Below, piece by piece: positions 1 through 8,883 of a DNA stretch of 39,308 nt. Within the stretch, counting starts at the first letter, position 1; each line of letters opens with the position of its first letter. Under the pieces are notes generated by a model. It was not told the DNA's origin. It ran no database searches and was given only the letters and a program-made list of their open reading frames with translations. Source of the stretch: Thermoanaerobaculia bacterium (GTDB taxonomy: Bacteria; Acidobacteriota; Thermoanaerobaculia; Multivoradales; Multivoraceae); NCBI GenBank assembly GCA_022826745.1, contig JAJDUI010000007.1:1-39308 (forward strand), written 5' to 3'. The position numbers and the translations under genes are program-made.

Positions 1-84
1 CGGAACTCGGATAGTGCGGCCGCCGGCCAAAGGCCGGCGACGATCTCTGGCCGCCTCCGGCGGCAGCGGGTCAGAAGACCCGCG
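1..84 (-). other. Array of three perfect hairpins downstream of tRNA-Gly
   Basis: Three separate perfect inverted repeats follow each other: an 8-bp stem with a 3-nt loop (21-39), a 6-bp stem with a 3-nt loop (50-64) and a 7-bp stem with a 4-nt loop (66-83). All are very GC-rich and none is followed by a T-run on either strand. On the minus strand they lie just past tRNA-Gly, where a tRNA 3' trailer, a processing spacer or the leader of the next gene (tuf in many genomes) would be. The structure is seen directly; the role is not known. Confidence 0.5.
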
Positions 85-123
85 CACCCAGCGGAGCAAA
101 CCGACGCGACCACGGCGTCAGCA

Positions 124-195
124 CAAGGGAGACGGGATTCGAACCCGCGACCAACAGCTTGGAAGGCTGTGACTCTACCCCTGAGTTACTCCCGC
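124..195 (-). tRNA. tRNA-Gly (anticodon TCC), atypical acceptor stem
   Basis: Cloverleaf read on the minus strand. The D arm (ACTC/GAGT) and anticodon stem (ACAGC/GCTGT) pair fully, the loop is CTTCCAA giving anticodon TCC, and the T loop is TTCGAAT. The acceptor stem GCGGGAG against CTCCCTT pairs at positions 3-7, but position 1 is G-U and position 2 is a C-U mismatch. No CCA follows, and the apparent discriminator is G. The other four tRNA genes in this window encode CCA and have intact acceptor stems. It is the third gene of the Thr-Tyr-Gly cluster. It may be functional, edited, decaying or affected by a sequence error. Confidence 0.85.
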
Positions 196-215
196 GCACC
201 CGCGAGGGGAGGAAG

Positions 216-302
216 TGGTGGAGGTGGATGGATTCGAACCACCGTAGGGCTTTGCCCGACAGATTTACAGTCTGTTGCCTTTGACCGCTCGGCCACACCT
301 CC
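216..302 (-). tRNA. tRNA-Tyr (anticodon GTA)
   Basis: Class II tRNA with a long variable arm. The acceptor stem GGAGGTG pairs perfectly with CACCTCC, followed by discriminator A and an encoded CCA (216-218). The anticodon stem ACAGA/TCTGT encloses a loop with GTA, which reads both Tyr codons. It lies 13 nt after tRNA-Thr and about 20 nt before tRNA-Gly on the same strand, so the three are probably cut from one transcript. Confidence 0.96.
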
Positions 303-315
303 GGCAACTTCCCCA

Positions 316-391
316 TGGAGCCGGCACCCGGATTCGAACCGAGGACCTACTGCTTACAAGGCAGTTGCTCTACCAACTGAGCTATGCCGGC
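316..391 (-). tRNA. tRNA-Thr (anticodon TGT)
   Basis: The acceptor stem GCCGGCA/TGCCGGC is perfect, with discriminator T and an encoded CCA (316-318). The D arm is GCTC/GAGC, the anticodon stem ACTGC/GCAGT encloses CTTGTAA (anticodon TGT, reading ACA), and the T arm is CTCGG/CCGGG. First gene of a Thr-Tyr-Gly cluster 41 nt downstream of the rlmB stop codon. The same tRNA order precedes tuf in many bacteria, including the tufB operon of E. coli. Confidence 0.97.
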
Positions 392-432
392 CCTCGCTTA
401 CGAGGCGCTTGGCGCCACGGCGACGCCGAAGT

Positions 433-1215
433 CTACGATAGCCCCTCCGCGCTGACAAGACGCTGGCGCACCGCCTCATAGAGGAGCGCGGCAGCCGCCG
501 TCGACAGGTTGAGAGATTCGACCCGACCACGCATCGGCAGGCCGAGAAGACCGTCGCAGAGACTCCTCGTGCGGCGGCGAAGGCCCCGTGCCTCGCCGCC
601 GATGCAGACGACGACCGGACCCCTCAGGTCCAAGTTCCACGGCGGTTCGCCGGCCGCGTCGGCGCCGTAGACCCAGAAACCGTCCTGCTTGAAACGTTCG
701 ATCTCTCGGGCGCTGTTCGTGATCCGTTCGACGTGCAGCCAGTCGACCGCGCCCGCGGCGGCGCCCGCGGCCGCCGGGGACAGGGGCGCCGCGCCACGGT
801 CGCGGATCAGCACCCTGCCGACCCCGGCGCCCTCGCAGACCCGAAGCAGGGCGCCCAGGTTGCGCGGATCCTGAACGTCCTCGACCAGGACGACGAGCTC
901 GGAATCGATCGCGGACGCCGTCGAACCGCCGCGTTCCGTTTCCGCGAGACGGGCCGCGAAGCCTCGCGCCGCCGCATGGTCCTGGCCGGCCTCCGCGAGG
1001 CGCGCCCGCAGCTCGGCGGCCGCGACGTTCCTGACCGGCACGCGATGCCGTTCGCAGAGCCCCTCGATCGTCCGGCGGCGGTCGCCGGCGGACCGCGAGA
1101 CGAGGACCTCCGCGACTCGATGCGGCTGGCTCCGCAGGATCTCCCGCACCGGCTGAAACCCCAGCCGCCATCGACCGTCCTCGCGAAGTTCAGGCACGCC
1201 TGACCGTCCGCTCAT
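433..1215 (-). CDS. rlmB: 23S rRNA 2'-O-methyltransferase, TrmH/SpoU family (RlmB-like)
   Basis: SPOUT-fold RNA methyltransferase that transfers a methyl group from SAM to a ribose 2'-OH; the RlmB branch modifies G2251 (E. coli numbering) in the 23S peptidyl-transferase loop. The 260-residue protein has an N-terminal substrate-binding part (about 15-95) and a C-terminal SpoU domain with the three family motifs: NLGALLR near 119-125, GGEARGL at 206-212, and LPMRG...SLNLSTA at 226-240. The ATG overlaps the ispDF stop as ATGA, suggesting translational coupling. Last protein gene before the Thr-Tyr-Gly tRNAs. RlmB rather than TrmH is inferred from the long N-terminal domain; a different 23S or tRNA target is possible. 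Confidence 0.88.
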   Translation of the reverse strand: MSGRSGVPELREDGRWRLGFQPVREILRSQPHRVAEVLVSRSAGDRRRTIEGLCERHRVPVRNVAAAELRARLAEAGQDHAAARGFAARLAETERGGSTASAIDSELVVLVEDVQDPRNLGALLRVCEGAGVGRVLIRDRGAAPLSPAAAGAAAGAVDWLHVERITNSAREIERFKQDGFWVYGADAAGEPPWNLDLRGPVVVCIGGEARGLRRRTRSLCDGLLGLPMRGRVESLNLSTAAAALLYEAVRQRLVSAEGLS

Positions 1216-2411
1216 ACGGCAGCTCGCGTGCGCTCGACCAGCACGGACGCATGGGCCGCCATGCCCTCGCCCCGGCCCAGCGGGCCGAGCCCCTCGTGGG
1301 TCGTTGCCTTGAAGTTCATCCGTTCGGGCTCGATGCGAAGTAGTTCCGCGACGTGCGCTTCGATAGCCGAGCGGTAAGGCGCCATCGAAGGACGCTCGGC
1401 GATGAGCGTCGCGTCGCAGTTCCGGACCGAGAAGCCCCGCTCCACGACCACCGCGACGATCCGGCGCAACAGGTCCGAGCTGTCCGCACCGCGCCAGGCC
1501 TCGTCCGATGGCGGGAAGTGGACGCCGAGGTCGCCCAGGCCGGCCGCGCCGAGCAGGGCGTCGCCGATCGCGTGGAGCACGACATCGGCGTCGCTGTGGC
1601 CATCGAGGCCCGCCTCGTGGGGTATGCGCTGCCCGCCCAGGATCAACGGGCGGCCGGCCTTCAGCGGGTGGACGTCATAGCCATGGCCCACTGCCGCCTC
1701 GAACTCGTTCGGGACCTCGTGCTCCCCGCGAAGCAGGGCCTCGATCGCGGGCAGGTCCGAGGCGCTCGTGAGCTTCGGATTCGGCTGCGACGCGCCGACC
1801 GCGGCCACCGAACCGGACGCGAACAGACTGCTCTCGTCGCTGACCTCCAGGTTCTCCCGATCCGCGCGGTCCAGCGCTTCACCAAGCTCACCGGCCCGAA
1901 AGACCTGCGGCGTTTCGGCCCGGAACAGGCCGGAACGGTCGACCGTCTCGTGGAGACGGCCACCCGAGGCCGTCCTCAGCGTGTCGCTCACCGGACGACC
2001 GAGCACCGCGCCCGCGCCGTCGCTCCCGGCGGCGCTCCGCAGCACAGCCGCCAGGTCCGTCGCGGCCAGACAAGGCCGGGCGCCGTCATGCACCGCCACC
2101 CAGTCCGACGGGGCGACGTCCGCGGCCGCGAGTGCGGCTCGCACGGAGTCCTGCCGGCGTCGTCCGCCCGCCACCGCGGAGAGGTCGACGCCGCGCGAAA
2201 CCCGAACCTCCCGCAACAGCATCTCCCGGGTCTCCCCGGCGCGGCCCGCCGGAGCCGCGACGACGACGCGGTCGATCTCGGGCACGGACAGGAGCCGCTC
2301 GACGGTCCACGCCAGCAGGGGTCTGCCGAGGACGGGAACGAACTGCTTGGGCTGCTCGCCGCCGAACCGGCGGCCGCCGCCCGCGGCCGGGACGATGGCG
2401 CAGCAGGTCAC
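1212..2411 (-). CDS. ispDF: Bifunctional IspD/IspF (MEP isoprenoid pathway)
   Basis: Fusion of two non-consecutive enzymes of the methylerythritol phosphate pathway. Residues 1-230 are IspD (2-C-methyl-D-erythritol 4-phosphate cytidylyltransferase): nucleotide-binding VPAAGGGRRF (7-16), PKQF (21-24) and HDGARP (108-113). Residues 240-399 are IspF (2,4-cyclodiphosphate synthase): metal-binding GYDVH (244-248), HSDAD (272-276), H280, and KATTHEGLG near 368-376. IspE, the intervening enzyme, is not in this window. The start is GTG (2409-2411) without an obvious Shine-Dalgarno; it places the first beta strand directly at the N terminus, as in the family. Between frr and rlmB in the ribosomal run. 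Fused IspDF enzymes are known in several bacterial groups. Confidence 0.95.
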   Translation of the reverse strand: MTCCAIVPAAGGGRRFGGEQPKQFVPVLGRPLLAWTVERLLSVPEIDRVVVAAPAGRAGETREMLLREVRVSRGVDLSAVAGGRRRQDSVRAALAAADVAPSDWVAVHDGARPCLAATDLAAVLRSAAGSDGAGAVLGRPVSDTLRTASGGRLHETVDRSGLFRAETPQVFRAGELGEALDRADRENLEVSDESSLFASGSVAAVGASQPNPKLTSASDLPAIEALLRGEHEVPNEFEAAVGHGYDVHPLKAGRPLILGGQRIPHEAGLDGHSDADVVLHAIGDALLGAAGLGDLGVHFPPSDEAWRGADSSDLLRRIVAVVVERGFSVRNCDATLIAERPSMAPYRSAIEAHVAELLRIEPERMNFKATTHEGLGPLGRGEGMAAHASVLVERTRAAV

Positions 2412-2451
2412 GATTCGGCCAGGTCGAGGGGAAGGACGGCCCGCCCGTGCC

Positions 2452-3006
2452 TCAGACCTCGAGGACGTCCTGCTCCTTGTTCGCGAGCGCCTGGTTCACC
2501 TGGCCGATGTAGTGATCGTGGAGCCTCTGCATCTCGCTTTCGCCCCGGTGCTCGTCGTCCTGGGAGATTTCCTTCGCCTTCTCCATCTGCTTCAGGCGTT
2601 CGTTGCCCTCCCGCCGGACGCCGCGAACCGTGTTGCGGAAGCGCTCGGCGATCTCGTGGGCGCGCTTCACCATCTCGCGGCGACGTTCCTCCGTGAGCGG
2701 GGGCACGGGGATGCGGACGATCCTGCCGTCGTTGGACGGGTTCAGCCCCAGGTCCGCGATCAGGATCGCGCGCTCGATCGCCGCGATCTGCGTCGGGTCG
2801 AACGGCTGGGCCACCAGCAGAGTGGCGTCGGCAACCGACAGGCTGGCGAGCTGGTTCAGCGGCGTCGGCGTACCGTAGTACTCCACCGTCACGCCGTCGA
2901 GCATCGCGGTGGAGGCGCGGCCGGTGCGCAGCGTCTTGAGCTCGGCGTGAAGATGGTCGACGCCATCCTTCATCTTGAGCTCCATCTCCAAGAACAGCTC
3001 CTGCAT
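2452..3006 (-). CDS. frr: Ribosome recycling factor
   Basis: Splits post-termination ribosomes together with EF-G. The 184-residue protein has the family's usual length, with the two long helices of the three-helix bundle and motifs such as LRTGRAS (about 32-38), YYGTPTPLNQ, LNPSNDGRIVRIPVPPLT and RRE.VK. The frame stays open for another 49 codons upstream, but those codons overlap pyrH and do not look like RRF. The ATG at 3004-3006 has a good GGGAGG site 8 nt ahead and begins the conserved first helix. It lies 44 nt downstream of pyrH, an order (rpsB-tsf-pyrH-frr) conserved across bacteria. Confidence 0.96.
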   Translation of the reverse strand: MQELFLEMELKMKDGVDHLHAELKTLRTGRASTAMLDGVTVEYYGTPTPLNQLASLSVADATLLVAQPFDPTQIAAIERAILIADLGLNPSNDGRIVRIPVPPLTEERRREMVKRAHEIAERFRNTVRGVRREGNERLKQMEKAKEISQDDEHRGESEMQRLHDHYIGQVNQALANKEQDVLEV

Positions 3007-3050
3007 CCGCTCAGCCTCCCGGACGGATTGTACGACGGATCCGGCCGACG

Positions 3051-3764
3051 TCAGGTGACGAGCGAACCGACCTTCTCGCCGAGAACGACCCGGCGGATGT
3101 TCCCGGGAACCCCCAGGTCGAACACGGCGATCGGCAGGTCGTTCTCCCGGCAAAGACTGATCGCCGCGGCGTCCATGATGCCGAGGTTGCGTTCCAGGAC
3201 CTCCTGGTACGTCACCTCCGGCAGGCGCTCCGCTCCGGCATCGCGACGGGGATCGGCGCTGTAGACGCCGTCCACCTGGGTCGCCTTCAGCAGGATCTCG
3301 GCCTGGATCTCGTTCGCGCGCAGCGCGGCCGCCGTGTCGGTCGTGAGATACGGATTGCCGGTGCCGGCGCCGAAGATGACCACCCGTCCCTTCTCCAGGT
3401 GACGAATCGCGCGGCGGCGAATGAACGGCTCGGCGACGCTGCGCATCTCGAGCGCCGTCTGTACCCGTGTCGCGACGCCGATCTTCTCCAGCGCATCCTG
3501 CATCGCCAGGCTGTTGATCACCGTCGCCAGCATGCCCATGTAGTCGCCGGTCGCCCTCTCCACGCCGCGATGACTCGCCGCCAGACCGCGGATCACGTTG
3601 CCGCCGCCGACGACGATGCCGATCTCGACGCCGAGCTCGAACACGTCCCGGATCTGCCCGGCGATCCGGCGCACCACGGCCTCGTCCATACCGAAGGGCT
3701 TGTCGCCCATCAGGGCTTCGCCTGACAGTTTGAGGAGGATGCGGCGGTAGGCCGGCTCGATCAT
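3051..3764 (-). CDS. pyrH: UMP kinase
   Basis: Hexameric amino-acid-kinase-fold enzyme that phosphorylates UMP to UDP with ATP in pyrimidine nucleotide synthesis. In 237 residues the expected motifs are present: KLSGEAL (12-18), VVGGGN (51-56), DYMGMLAT (74-81), [13 protein letters not shown] (134-146) and [13 protein letters not shown] (160-172). Start ATG at 3762-3764, 7 nt after the tsf stop, with no strong Shine-Dalgarno, so coupling with tsf is likely. Confidence 0.96.
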   Translation of the reverse strand: MIEPAYRRILLKLSGEALMGDKPFGMDEAVVRRIAGQIRDVFELGVEIGIVVGGGNVIRGLAASHRGVERATGDYMGMLATVINSLAMQDALEKIGVATRVQTALEMRSVAEPFIRRRAIRHLEKGRVVIFGAGTGNPYLTTDTAAALRANEIQAEILLKATQVDGVYSADPRRDAGAERLPEVTYQEVLERNLGIMDAAAISLCRENDLPIAVFDLGVPGNIRRVVLGEKVGSLVT

Positions 3765-3771
3765 TGAACCG

Positions 3772-4416
3772 TCAGGATGGATCGGCGGCCGGCGCGGGGG
3801 CGATCGCCACGGTCGAGTCGCCGCCGAGCTGGAACCTGGCGAACCGGCAGATACGCATGTTCTCGCCCAGCTTGGCGATCGCCTCTTTCAGCACTTCCTC
3901 GACCGTCCGTCCAGTGTCCTTGACGAAGGGCTGCTCCAGCAGGCAGTTCTCGGCAAAGAACTTTGACATCCGCCCCTCGACGATCCGTTCGACGATCTGC
4001 TCGGGCTTTCCGGACTCCAGAGCCTGTTCCCGGTGAATCCTCTTCTCCCGCTCGAGCACGTCGTCCGTCACCTCGTCGCGGCCGATGAACCGCGGCTGGC
4101 TCGCGGCCACGTGGAGCGAGAGGTCGTGGGCCAACTGCTGGAAGTCGTCCGTCCGCGCGACGAAGTCCGTCTCGCAGTTGATCTCCAGCAGCACGCCGAT
4201 CTTGCCGCCCGCGTGGATGTAGGAGATCACGAGGCCGTCGCTGGTCGCCCGGCCCGCCTTCTTGGCCGCCGACGCCAGCCCCTTCTTCCGCAGGGCGTCG
4301 ATCGCCGCCTCCACGTCGCCGCCGGTCTCTACCAGCGCCTTCTTGCAATCCATCATGCCGGCGCCGGTCCGCTCCCGGAGCTCCTTGACCATGCCGGCCG
4401 TCACTGTCGCACTCAT
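3772..4416 (-). CDS. tsf: Elongation factor Ts (short form)
   Basis: Nucleotide exchange factor for EF-Tu. At 214 residues it is close to the compact Thermus-type EF-Ts rather than the roughly 280-residue E. coli protein, so one core subdomain appears reduced. The N-terminal UBA-like module with [16 protein letters not shown] (13-28) and the EF-Tu-contacting TDFVAR (83-88) are intact. The last ~12 residues are Ala/Pro-rich. Start ATG 4414-4416 with GGGAGCAGGA upstream. It lies 97 nt downstream of rpsB with a hairpin in the gap. Confidence 0.95.
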   Translation of the reverse strand: MSATVTAGMVKELRERTGAGMMDCKKALVETGGDVEAAIDALRKKGLASAAKKAGRATSDGLVISYIHAGGKIGVLLEINCETDFVARTDDFQQLAHDLSLHVAASQPRFIGRDEVTDDVLEREKRIHREQALESGKPEQIVERIVEGRMSKFFAENCLLEQPFVKDTGRTVEEVLKEAIAKLGENMRICRFARFQLGGDSTVAIAPAPAADPS

Positions 4417-4473
4417 TGTTCCTGCTCCCTACGAGGCGGAGATCGCCCCGGACTAGAACTTCATCTGTTCTCT

Positions 4474-4499
4474 GCCGCCGCACCTGCAGAGTGCGCGGC
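4474..4499 (-). promoter_or_regulatory. Hairpin in the rpsB-tsf gap, possible attenuator
   Basis: On the transcribed strand GCCGCGCAC pairs with GTGCGGCGGC with one bulged base around a 7-nt loop. It lies 14 nt past the rpsB stop. No U-run follows, so a simple intrinsic terminator is not supported. Partial termination or mRNA processing between rpsB and tsf is known from other bacteria; that role here is inference. Confidence 0.35.
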
Positions 4500-4513
4500 C
4501 AGACTCGCCTCGG

Positions 4514-5491
<978 letters not shown>

Positions 5492-5504
5492 GACCCTGCC
5501 CCCG

Positions 5505-5890
5505 CTATCGCTTGCTGAACTGGAAGCGCGCACGCGCACCCTTCTGGCCGTACTTCTTGCGTTCCTTGCGCCGCGGGTCGCGGGTCATGAACCCGGCCGT
5601 CTTGAGCGATTCGCGGAACGTCGGTTCAAACTTCACCAGCGCCCGCGACAGACCGTGACGGATCGCGCCGGCCTGACCGGAGCTTCCACCACCGCGGACG
5701 GTGGCCGACATGTCGAGCTCGCCTTCCTTCTCAACGACCTGCAGCGGCTGGCGGATGATCATCTTCAGCACTTCGCTGCCGAAGTAGTCGTCCATCCCCA
5801 CGCCGTTGACGGACATCTCGCCGGTGCCTTCGCGCAGGAACACCCGCGCGGTGGCCGTCTTTCGACGGCCTGTTCCGTAGCTCGTCTCCG

Positions 5891-5894
<4 letters not shown>
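5505..5894 (-). CDS. rpsI: 30S ribosomal protein S9
   Basis: S9 (129 residues) of the 30S head; its C-terminal tail reaches the P-site tRNA. The N-terminal [12 protein letters not shown], the [18 protein letters not shown] block and the C-terminal QFSKR ending are all canonical. The start is TTG (5892-5894) and overlaps the rplM stop as TTGA, so coupled translation with rplM is likely. The rplM-rpsI pair is nearly universal in bacteria. Confidence 0.97.
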
Positions 5895-6370
<476 letters not shown>

Positions 6371-6482
6371 TCGTTCGTACCCTCGCCGGCCCGTCCTTGC
6401 TTTCCGGATGCCGGCGCTCCGTTGCGCACGGGCTGACGGCAGGAGCGGACATACTCCTACCGCAACCTCCCCGCGCAGAGGA
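6371..6482 (-). promoter_or_regulatory. Structured 5' leader of the rplM operon
   Basis: About 110 nt lie between the predicted start of transcription and rplM. Helix 1 pairs 6454-6462 with 6437-6445 (9 bp, 8-nt loop). It contains one G-U pair on the minus-strand RNA that would be a C-A mismatch on the plus strand, which favours an RNA transcribed leftward. Short GTTG/CAAC flanks may extend it. Helix 2 pairs 6410-6416 with 6384-6390 (7 bp perfect, 19-nt loop) and abuts the GAGG ribosome-binding site at 6381-6384. An autoregulatory r-protein leader is a reasonable inference but no known family is recognised. Confidence 0.5.
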
Positions 6483-6488
6483 ACGGGG

Positions 6489-6517
6489 ATCGTAGAGTCC
6501 GGGGCGGGCCTTGTCAA
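6489..6517 (-). promoter_or_regulatory. Sigma70-type promoter of the rplM-rpsI-rpsB operon
   Basis: On the minus strand a perfect -35 TTGACA (6512-6517), a 17-nt spacer and a -10 TACGAT (6489-6494) are seen. Transcription would begin near 6482 and run through the ribosomal block. This is the best promoter match in the window and sits in the intergenic space between divergent rplM and coaE. Confidence 0.75.
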
Positions 6518-6567
6518 GACGAACGCCGGTCCGTCAACCGACGCTTCCGCGTATCCTCGTTCACCTC

Positions 6568-7182
6568 ATGGCGCCTCTACGAGTGGGTCTCACCGGCGGC
6601 ATCGCCGGCGGCAAGTCGACGGTCGGCGCGATGCTGGCCGAGTTGGGCTGCGTCGTCACGGACGCGGACGCCCTGGTCGCCGACCTGTATCGCCCGGGTC
6701 AGCCCGGCGCCCGTGCGGTCGCGGATCTGTTCGGCCCGGAGATGCTGAAAGCGGACGGATCGGTCGACAAGGAAGCGCTCGGACCCGCGGTCTTCGCCGA
6801 TCCCGCCAGCCGCAGGTGCCTGGAACAGGCCATCCATCCCCTCGTGGGCCAGCGCTACGTGGAGATCCTCGAGTCGGCCGGCGAAGGCGCCGTCGTCGTC
6901 TTCGAGGTGCCGCTGCTGGCCGAGACCGGTGGTCGCGGACGATACGACGCCGTGATCACCGTCGAGGCCCCGGCCGACCTCCGCCTCGACCGCGCCGTCG
7001 AACGCGGCCTCGACCGCGACCAGGCAGCGGCACGGATGGAGGCGCAGGCCCGGTCGGAGGACCGCCGCGCGGCCGCGGACTTCGTGATCGAGAACACCGG
7101 AAGCCTCGCGGAGCTTCGCGCCCGGGTCGAGACGGTGCTGGCAGCTCTCCGGAAGCGGGCCGGCACTCAGGCCGCCGGCTGA
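6568..7182 (+). CDS. coaE: Dephospho-CoA kinase
   Basis: Last step of coenzyme A synthesis: phosphorylates the 3'-OH of dephospho-CoA with ATP. The 204-residue protein has the P-loop GGIAGGKST (10-18), the DAD motif (34-36) and the FEVPLL segment that follows the CoA-binding domain; the lid region with an Arg-rich helix is near 145-165. I chose ATG 6568-6570 because it directly precedes the first beta strand; a TTG at 6511 would add 19 unconserved residues. There is no Shine-Dalgarno, and a TATCCT hexamer (6552-6557) lies only 10 nt upstream. The 3' end overlaps the convergent rdgB by 16 nt. Confidence 0.93.
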   Translation: MAPLRVGLTGGIAGGKSTVGAMLAELGCVVTDADALVADLYRPGQPGARAVADLFGPEMLKADGSVDKEALGPAVFADPASRRCLEQAIHPLVGQRYVEILESAGEGAVVVFEVPLLAETGGRGRYDAVITVEAPADLRLDRAVERGLDRDQAAARMEAQARSEDRRAAADFVIENTGSLAELRARVETVLAALRKRAGTQAAG

Positions 7183-7736
7183 AGCCCCCGCAGGAACCGG
7201 CGCCAGGCCCGGCCCCGGTGCCCGATCCGGTCCTTCACGTCATCGCCCAGTTCAGCGTAGGTCTCTTCCAGGCCATCCGGCTCGAAGACCGGATCCCAGC
7301 CGAAACCATGCTCGCCACGCGGAGGCAGCACCAGCCTGCCCGCGGTCTCTCCCTGGGCGATCATCTGGCCACCACCGTCACGCAACATGATCGCGCAGCG
7401 CGCGACGACGCGCGGATCCCCGGCCTGGATCGCCACCCTGGCGATGCCTTCGTCGCCTACCGCCTCCAGCATCCACTTGACCAGGGGTCCCGGGAAGCCG
7501 TTCATGCAGGAGAGCTCCAGTCCGGTCTCCTCGACCACGACCGGCCTCCTGATCCGCTTCCAGGCCTCCTCGGCCTTGAACCGCAGCACCTCGATCAGAT
7601 CGTCCGACTGAATCTCGGGCAGATCGATCGCCGCCGTCTCCAGCCGGTGGCCGACGATCCGCTCCGCCTCGCGTCGCTTGTTCGCGTTGCCGGTCACCAG
7701 CACCCACGGTTGCTGGCTGGCATCCCCGTCGCTCAC
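7167..7736 (-). CDS. rdgB: Non-canonical purine NTP pyrophosphatase (RdgB/HAM1/ITPA family)
   Basis: Hydrolyses dITP, XTP and similar deaminated purine nucleotides to monophosphates, keeping them out of DNA. The 189-residue protein has TGNANK (15-20), VEETGLEL (68-75), the GFGWDPVF block (144-151) and GHRGRA (172-177). Compared with the bacterial consensus it has EETGL for DTGL and GHR for SHR, so it is a divergent member. I chose GTG 7734-7736, which begins shortly before the first strand; the upstream open frame crosses the argF promoter region. Convergent with coaE (16-nt overlap) and divergent from argF. Confidence 0.85.
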   Translation of the reverse strand: MSDGDASQQPWVLVTGNANKRREAERIVGHRLETAAIDLPEIQSDDLIEVLRFKAEEAWKRIRRPVVVEETGLELSCMNGFPGPLVKWMLEAVGDEGIARVAIQAGDPRVVARCAIMLRDGGGQMIAQGETAGRLVLPPRGEHGFGWDPVFEPDGLEETYAELGDDVKDRIGHRGRAWRRFLRGLQPAA

Positions 7737-7755
7737 CCGCCGGCGCCTGGACGAG

Positions 7756-7790
7756 TTGTGGATAATCGTGCGCCTGAGTGGTGTATTATT
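7756..7790. promoter_or_regulatory. AT-rich bidirectional promoter region between rdgB and argF
   Basis: An AT-rich island in GC-rich surroundings. Rightward, TATTAT (7784-7789) is a good -10 for argF, giving an RNA start near 7796 and an 80-nt leader. Leftward, GATTAT (7762-7767) is a plausible -10 for rdgB. No convincing -35 box is found for either at 16-18 nt spacing. Confidence 0.5.
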
Positions 7791-7875
7791 CGCACCGCGA
7801 GAGTCAACGCGAGAGTCAAGGGACAGGCAGTGTAGCCCGCCCCACACGCCCCGGCCCAACGGAGGGATGTCCCAC

Positions 7876-8796
7876 ATGCCTGAACACCTGATCTCGATCG
7901 CCGACCTGGAGGACGGTCAACTCGAGTCGCTCCTCGAACTGGCGCTGGAGCTCCAGGCCAGGCCCGAGGCGCACCGACGCACGCTCCACGGCAAGTCGAT
8001 CGGCCTCTACTTCGAAAAGTCGTCCACGCGAACCCGGGTCAGCTTCGAGGTCGGCATGGGGCAGCTCGGAGGTCAGGCGATCTTCCTCACGACCCGCGAC
8101 CTGCAGATCGGCCGCGGGGAGACGATCGCCGACACCGCCCGCGTCCTGTCACGCTACGTGGACATGCTCATGCTGCGCACCTTCGAGCACAGCACCGTGG
8201 TCGAGATGGCCAGACACGCAACCGTGCCCGTGATCAACGGGCTGACCGACGAGCTGCACCCCTGCCAGGCGCTCGCCGACCTGATGACCGTCCACCGGGA
8301 GTTCGGCGAGCTCCGCGGCCGCCGGATCGCCTACATCGGCGACGGCAACAACGTCGCCCACTCCCTGATGATCGCCTGCGCCCGCGCGGGCGTCGACTTC
8401 TCCATCGCCTCGCCGCCCGGCTATGCGGTCGCCGACAAGTACCTCGAACTCGCGCGCGGCCTCGCCGCCGGCAAGGGCGCCGGAATCGAGACCGGAAGCG
8501 ACCCGCAGGCGGCCGCCGCCGGCGCGGACGCCGTCTACAGCGACGTCTGGACCTCGATGGGCCAGGAGAAGGAACGCAAGCAACGTCTCGCCGACTTCGA
8601 GGGCTACACCGTCGACGACGACCTGATGGCGAGAGCGAAAGGCGACGCGATCTACCTCCACTGCCTGCCCTGCCACCGTGGAGAAGAAGTCACCGCCTCG
8701 GTCGTCGACGGTCCCCAAAGCCGCGTCTTCGACCAGGCCGAGAACCGTATGCACACCCAGAAGGCCGTCATGCTCCGCCTTCTCGATCACGCCTAG
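7876..8796 (+). CDS. argF: Ornithine carbamoyltransferase
   Basis: Condenses carbamoyl phosphate with ornithine to citrulline in arginine synthesis. 306 residues, normal length. Carbamoyl-phosphate loop SSTRTR (49-54), ornithine/carbamoyl site HPCQ (128-131), DVWTSMG (223-229) and HCLPCHRGEEV (262-272) are present. DVWTSMG and HCLP point to ornithine as substrate rather than aspartate or N-acetylornithine. The start choice rests on GGAGGG (7861-7866): it directly abuts the ATG at 7867 but stands about 10 nt before the ATG at 7876, so the latter is preferred. No other arg genes are nearby. Confidence 0.94.
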   Translation: MPEHLISIADLEDGQLESLLELALELQARPEAHRRTLHGKSIGLYFEKSSTRTRVSFEVGMGQLGGQAIFLTTRDLQIGRGETIADTARVLSRYVDMLMLRTFEHSTVVEMARHATVPVINGLTDELHPCQALADLMTVHREFGELRGRRIAYIGDGNNVAHSLMIACARAGVDFSIASPPGYAVADKYLELARGLAAGKGAGIETGSDPQAAAAGADAVYSDVWTSMGQEKERKQRLADFEGYTVDDDLMARAKGDAIYLHCLPCHRGEEVTASVVDGPQSRVFDQAENRMHTQKAVMLRLLDHA

Positions 8797-8868
8797 GGCA
8801 ACTCGGCGAAGGACCGGGAAGCACGGCCGACGCGCCGCGCTAAGCGTAAGTTCGGCAACGACTTGCGC

Positions 8869-8877
8869 TGGTAGACT
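8869..8877 (+). promoter_or_regulatory. Extended -10 element of purB
   Basis: TGG followed by TAGACT ends 6 nt before the purB ATG, which would make the mRNA leaderless or nearly so. No Shine-Dalgarno is visible before purB, which fits. The same TGnTAG form occurs before tig and clpX in this window. Confidence 0.35.
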
Positions 8878-8883
8878 GCGCGC

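Noticed and set aside
404..416. 5-bp inverted repeat between rlmB and tRNA-Thr as a terminator
   Set aside because: Short stem, no T-run, and the tRNAs downstream are expected to be co-transcribed or to have their own promoter; not strong enough to call.
71..481. Small open frames over the tRNA-Thr, tRNA-Tyr and tRNA-Gly genes
   Set aside because: They simply translate tRNA sequence in various frames.
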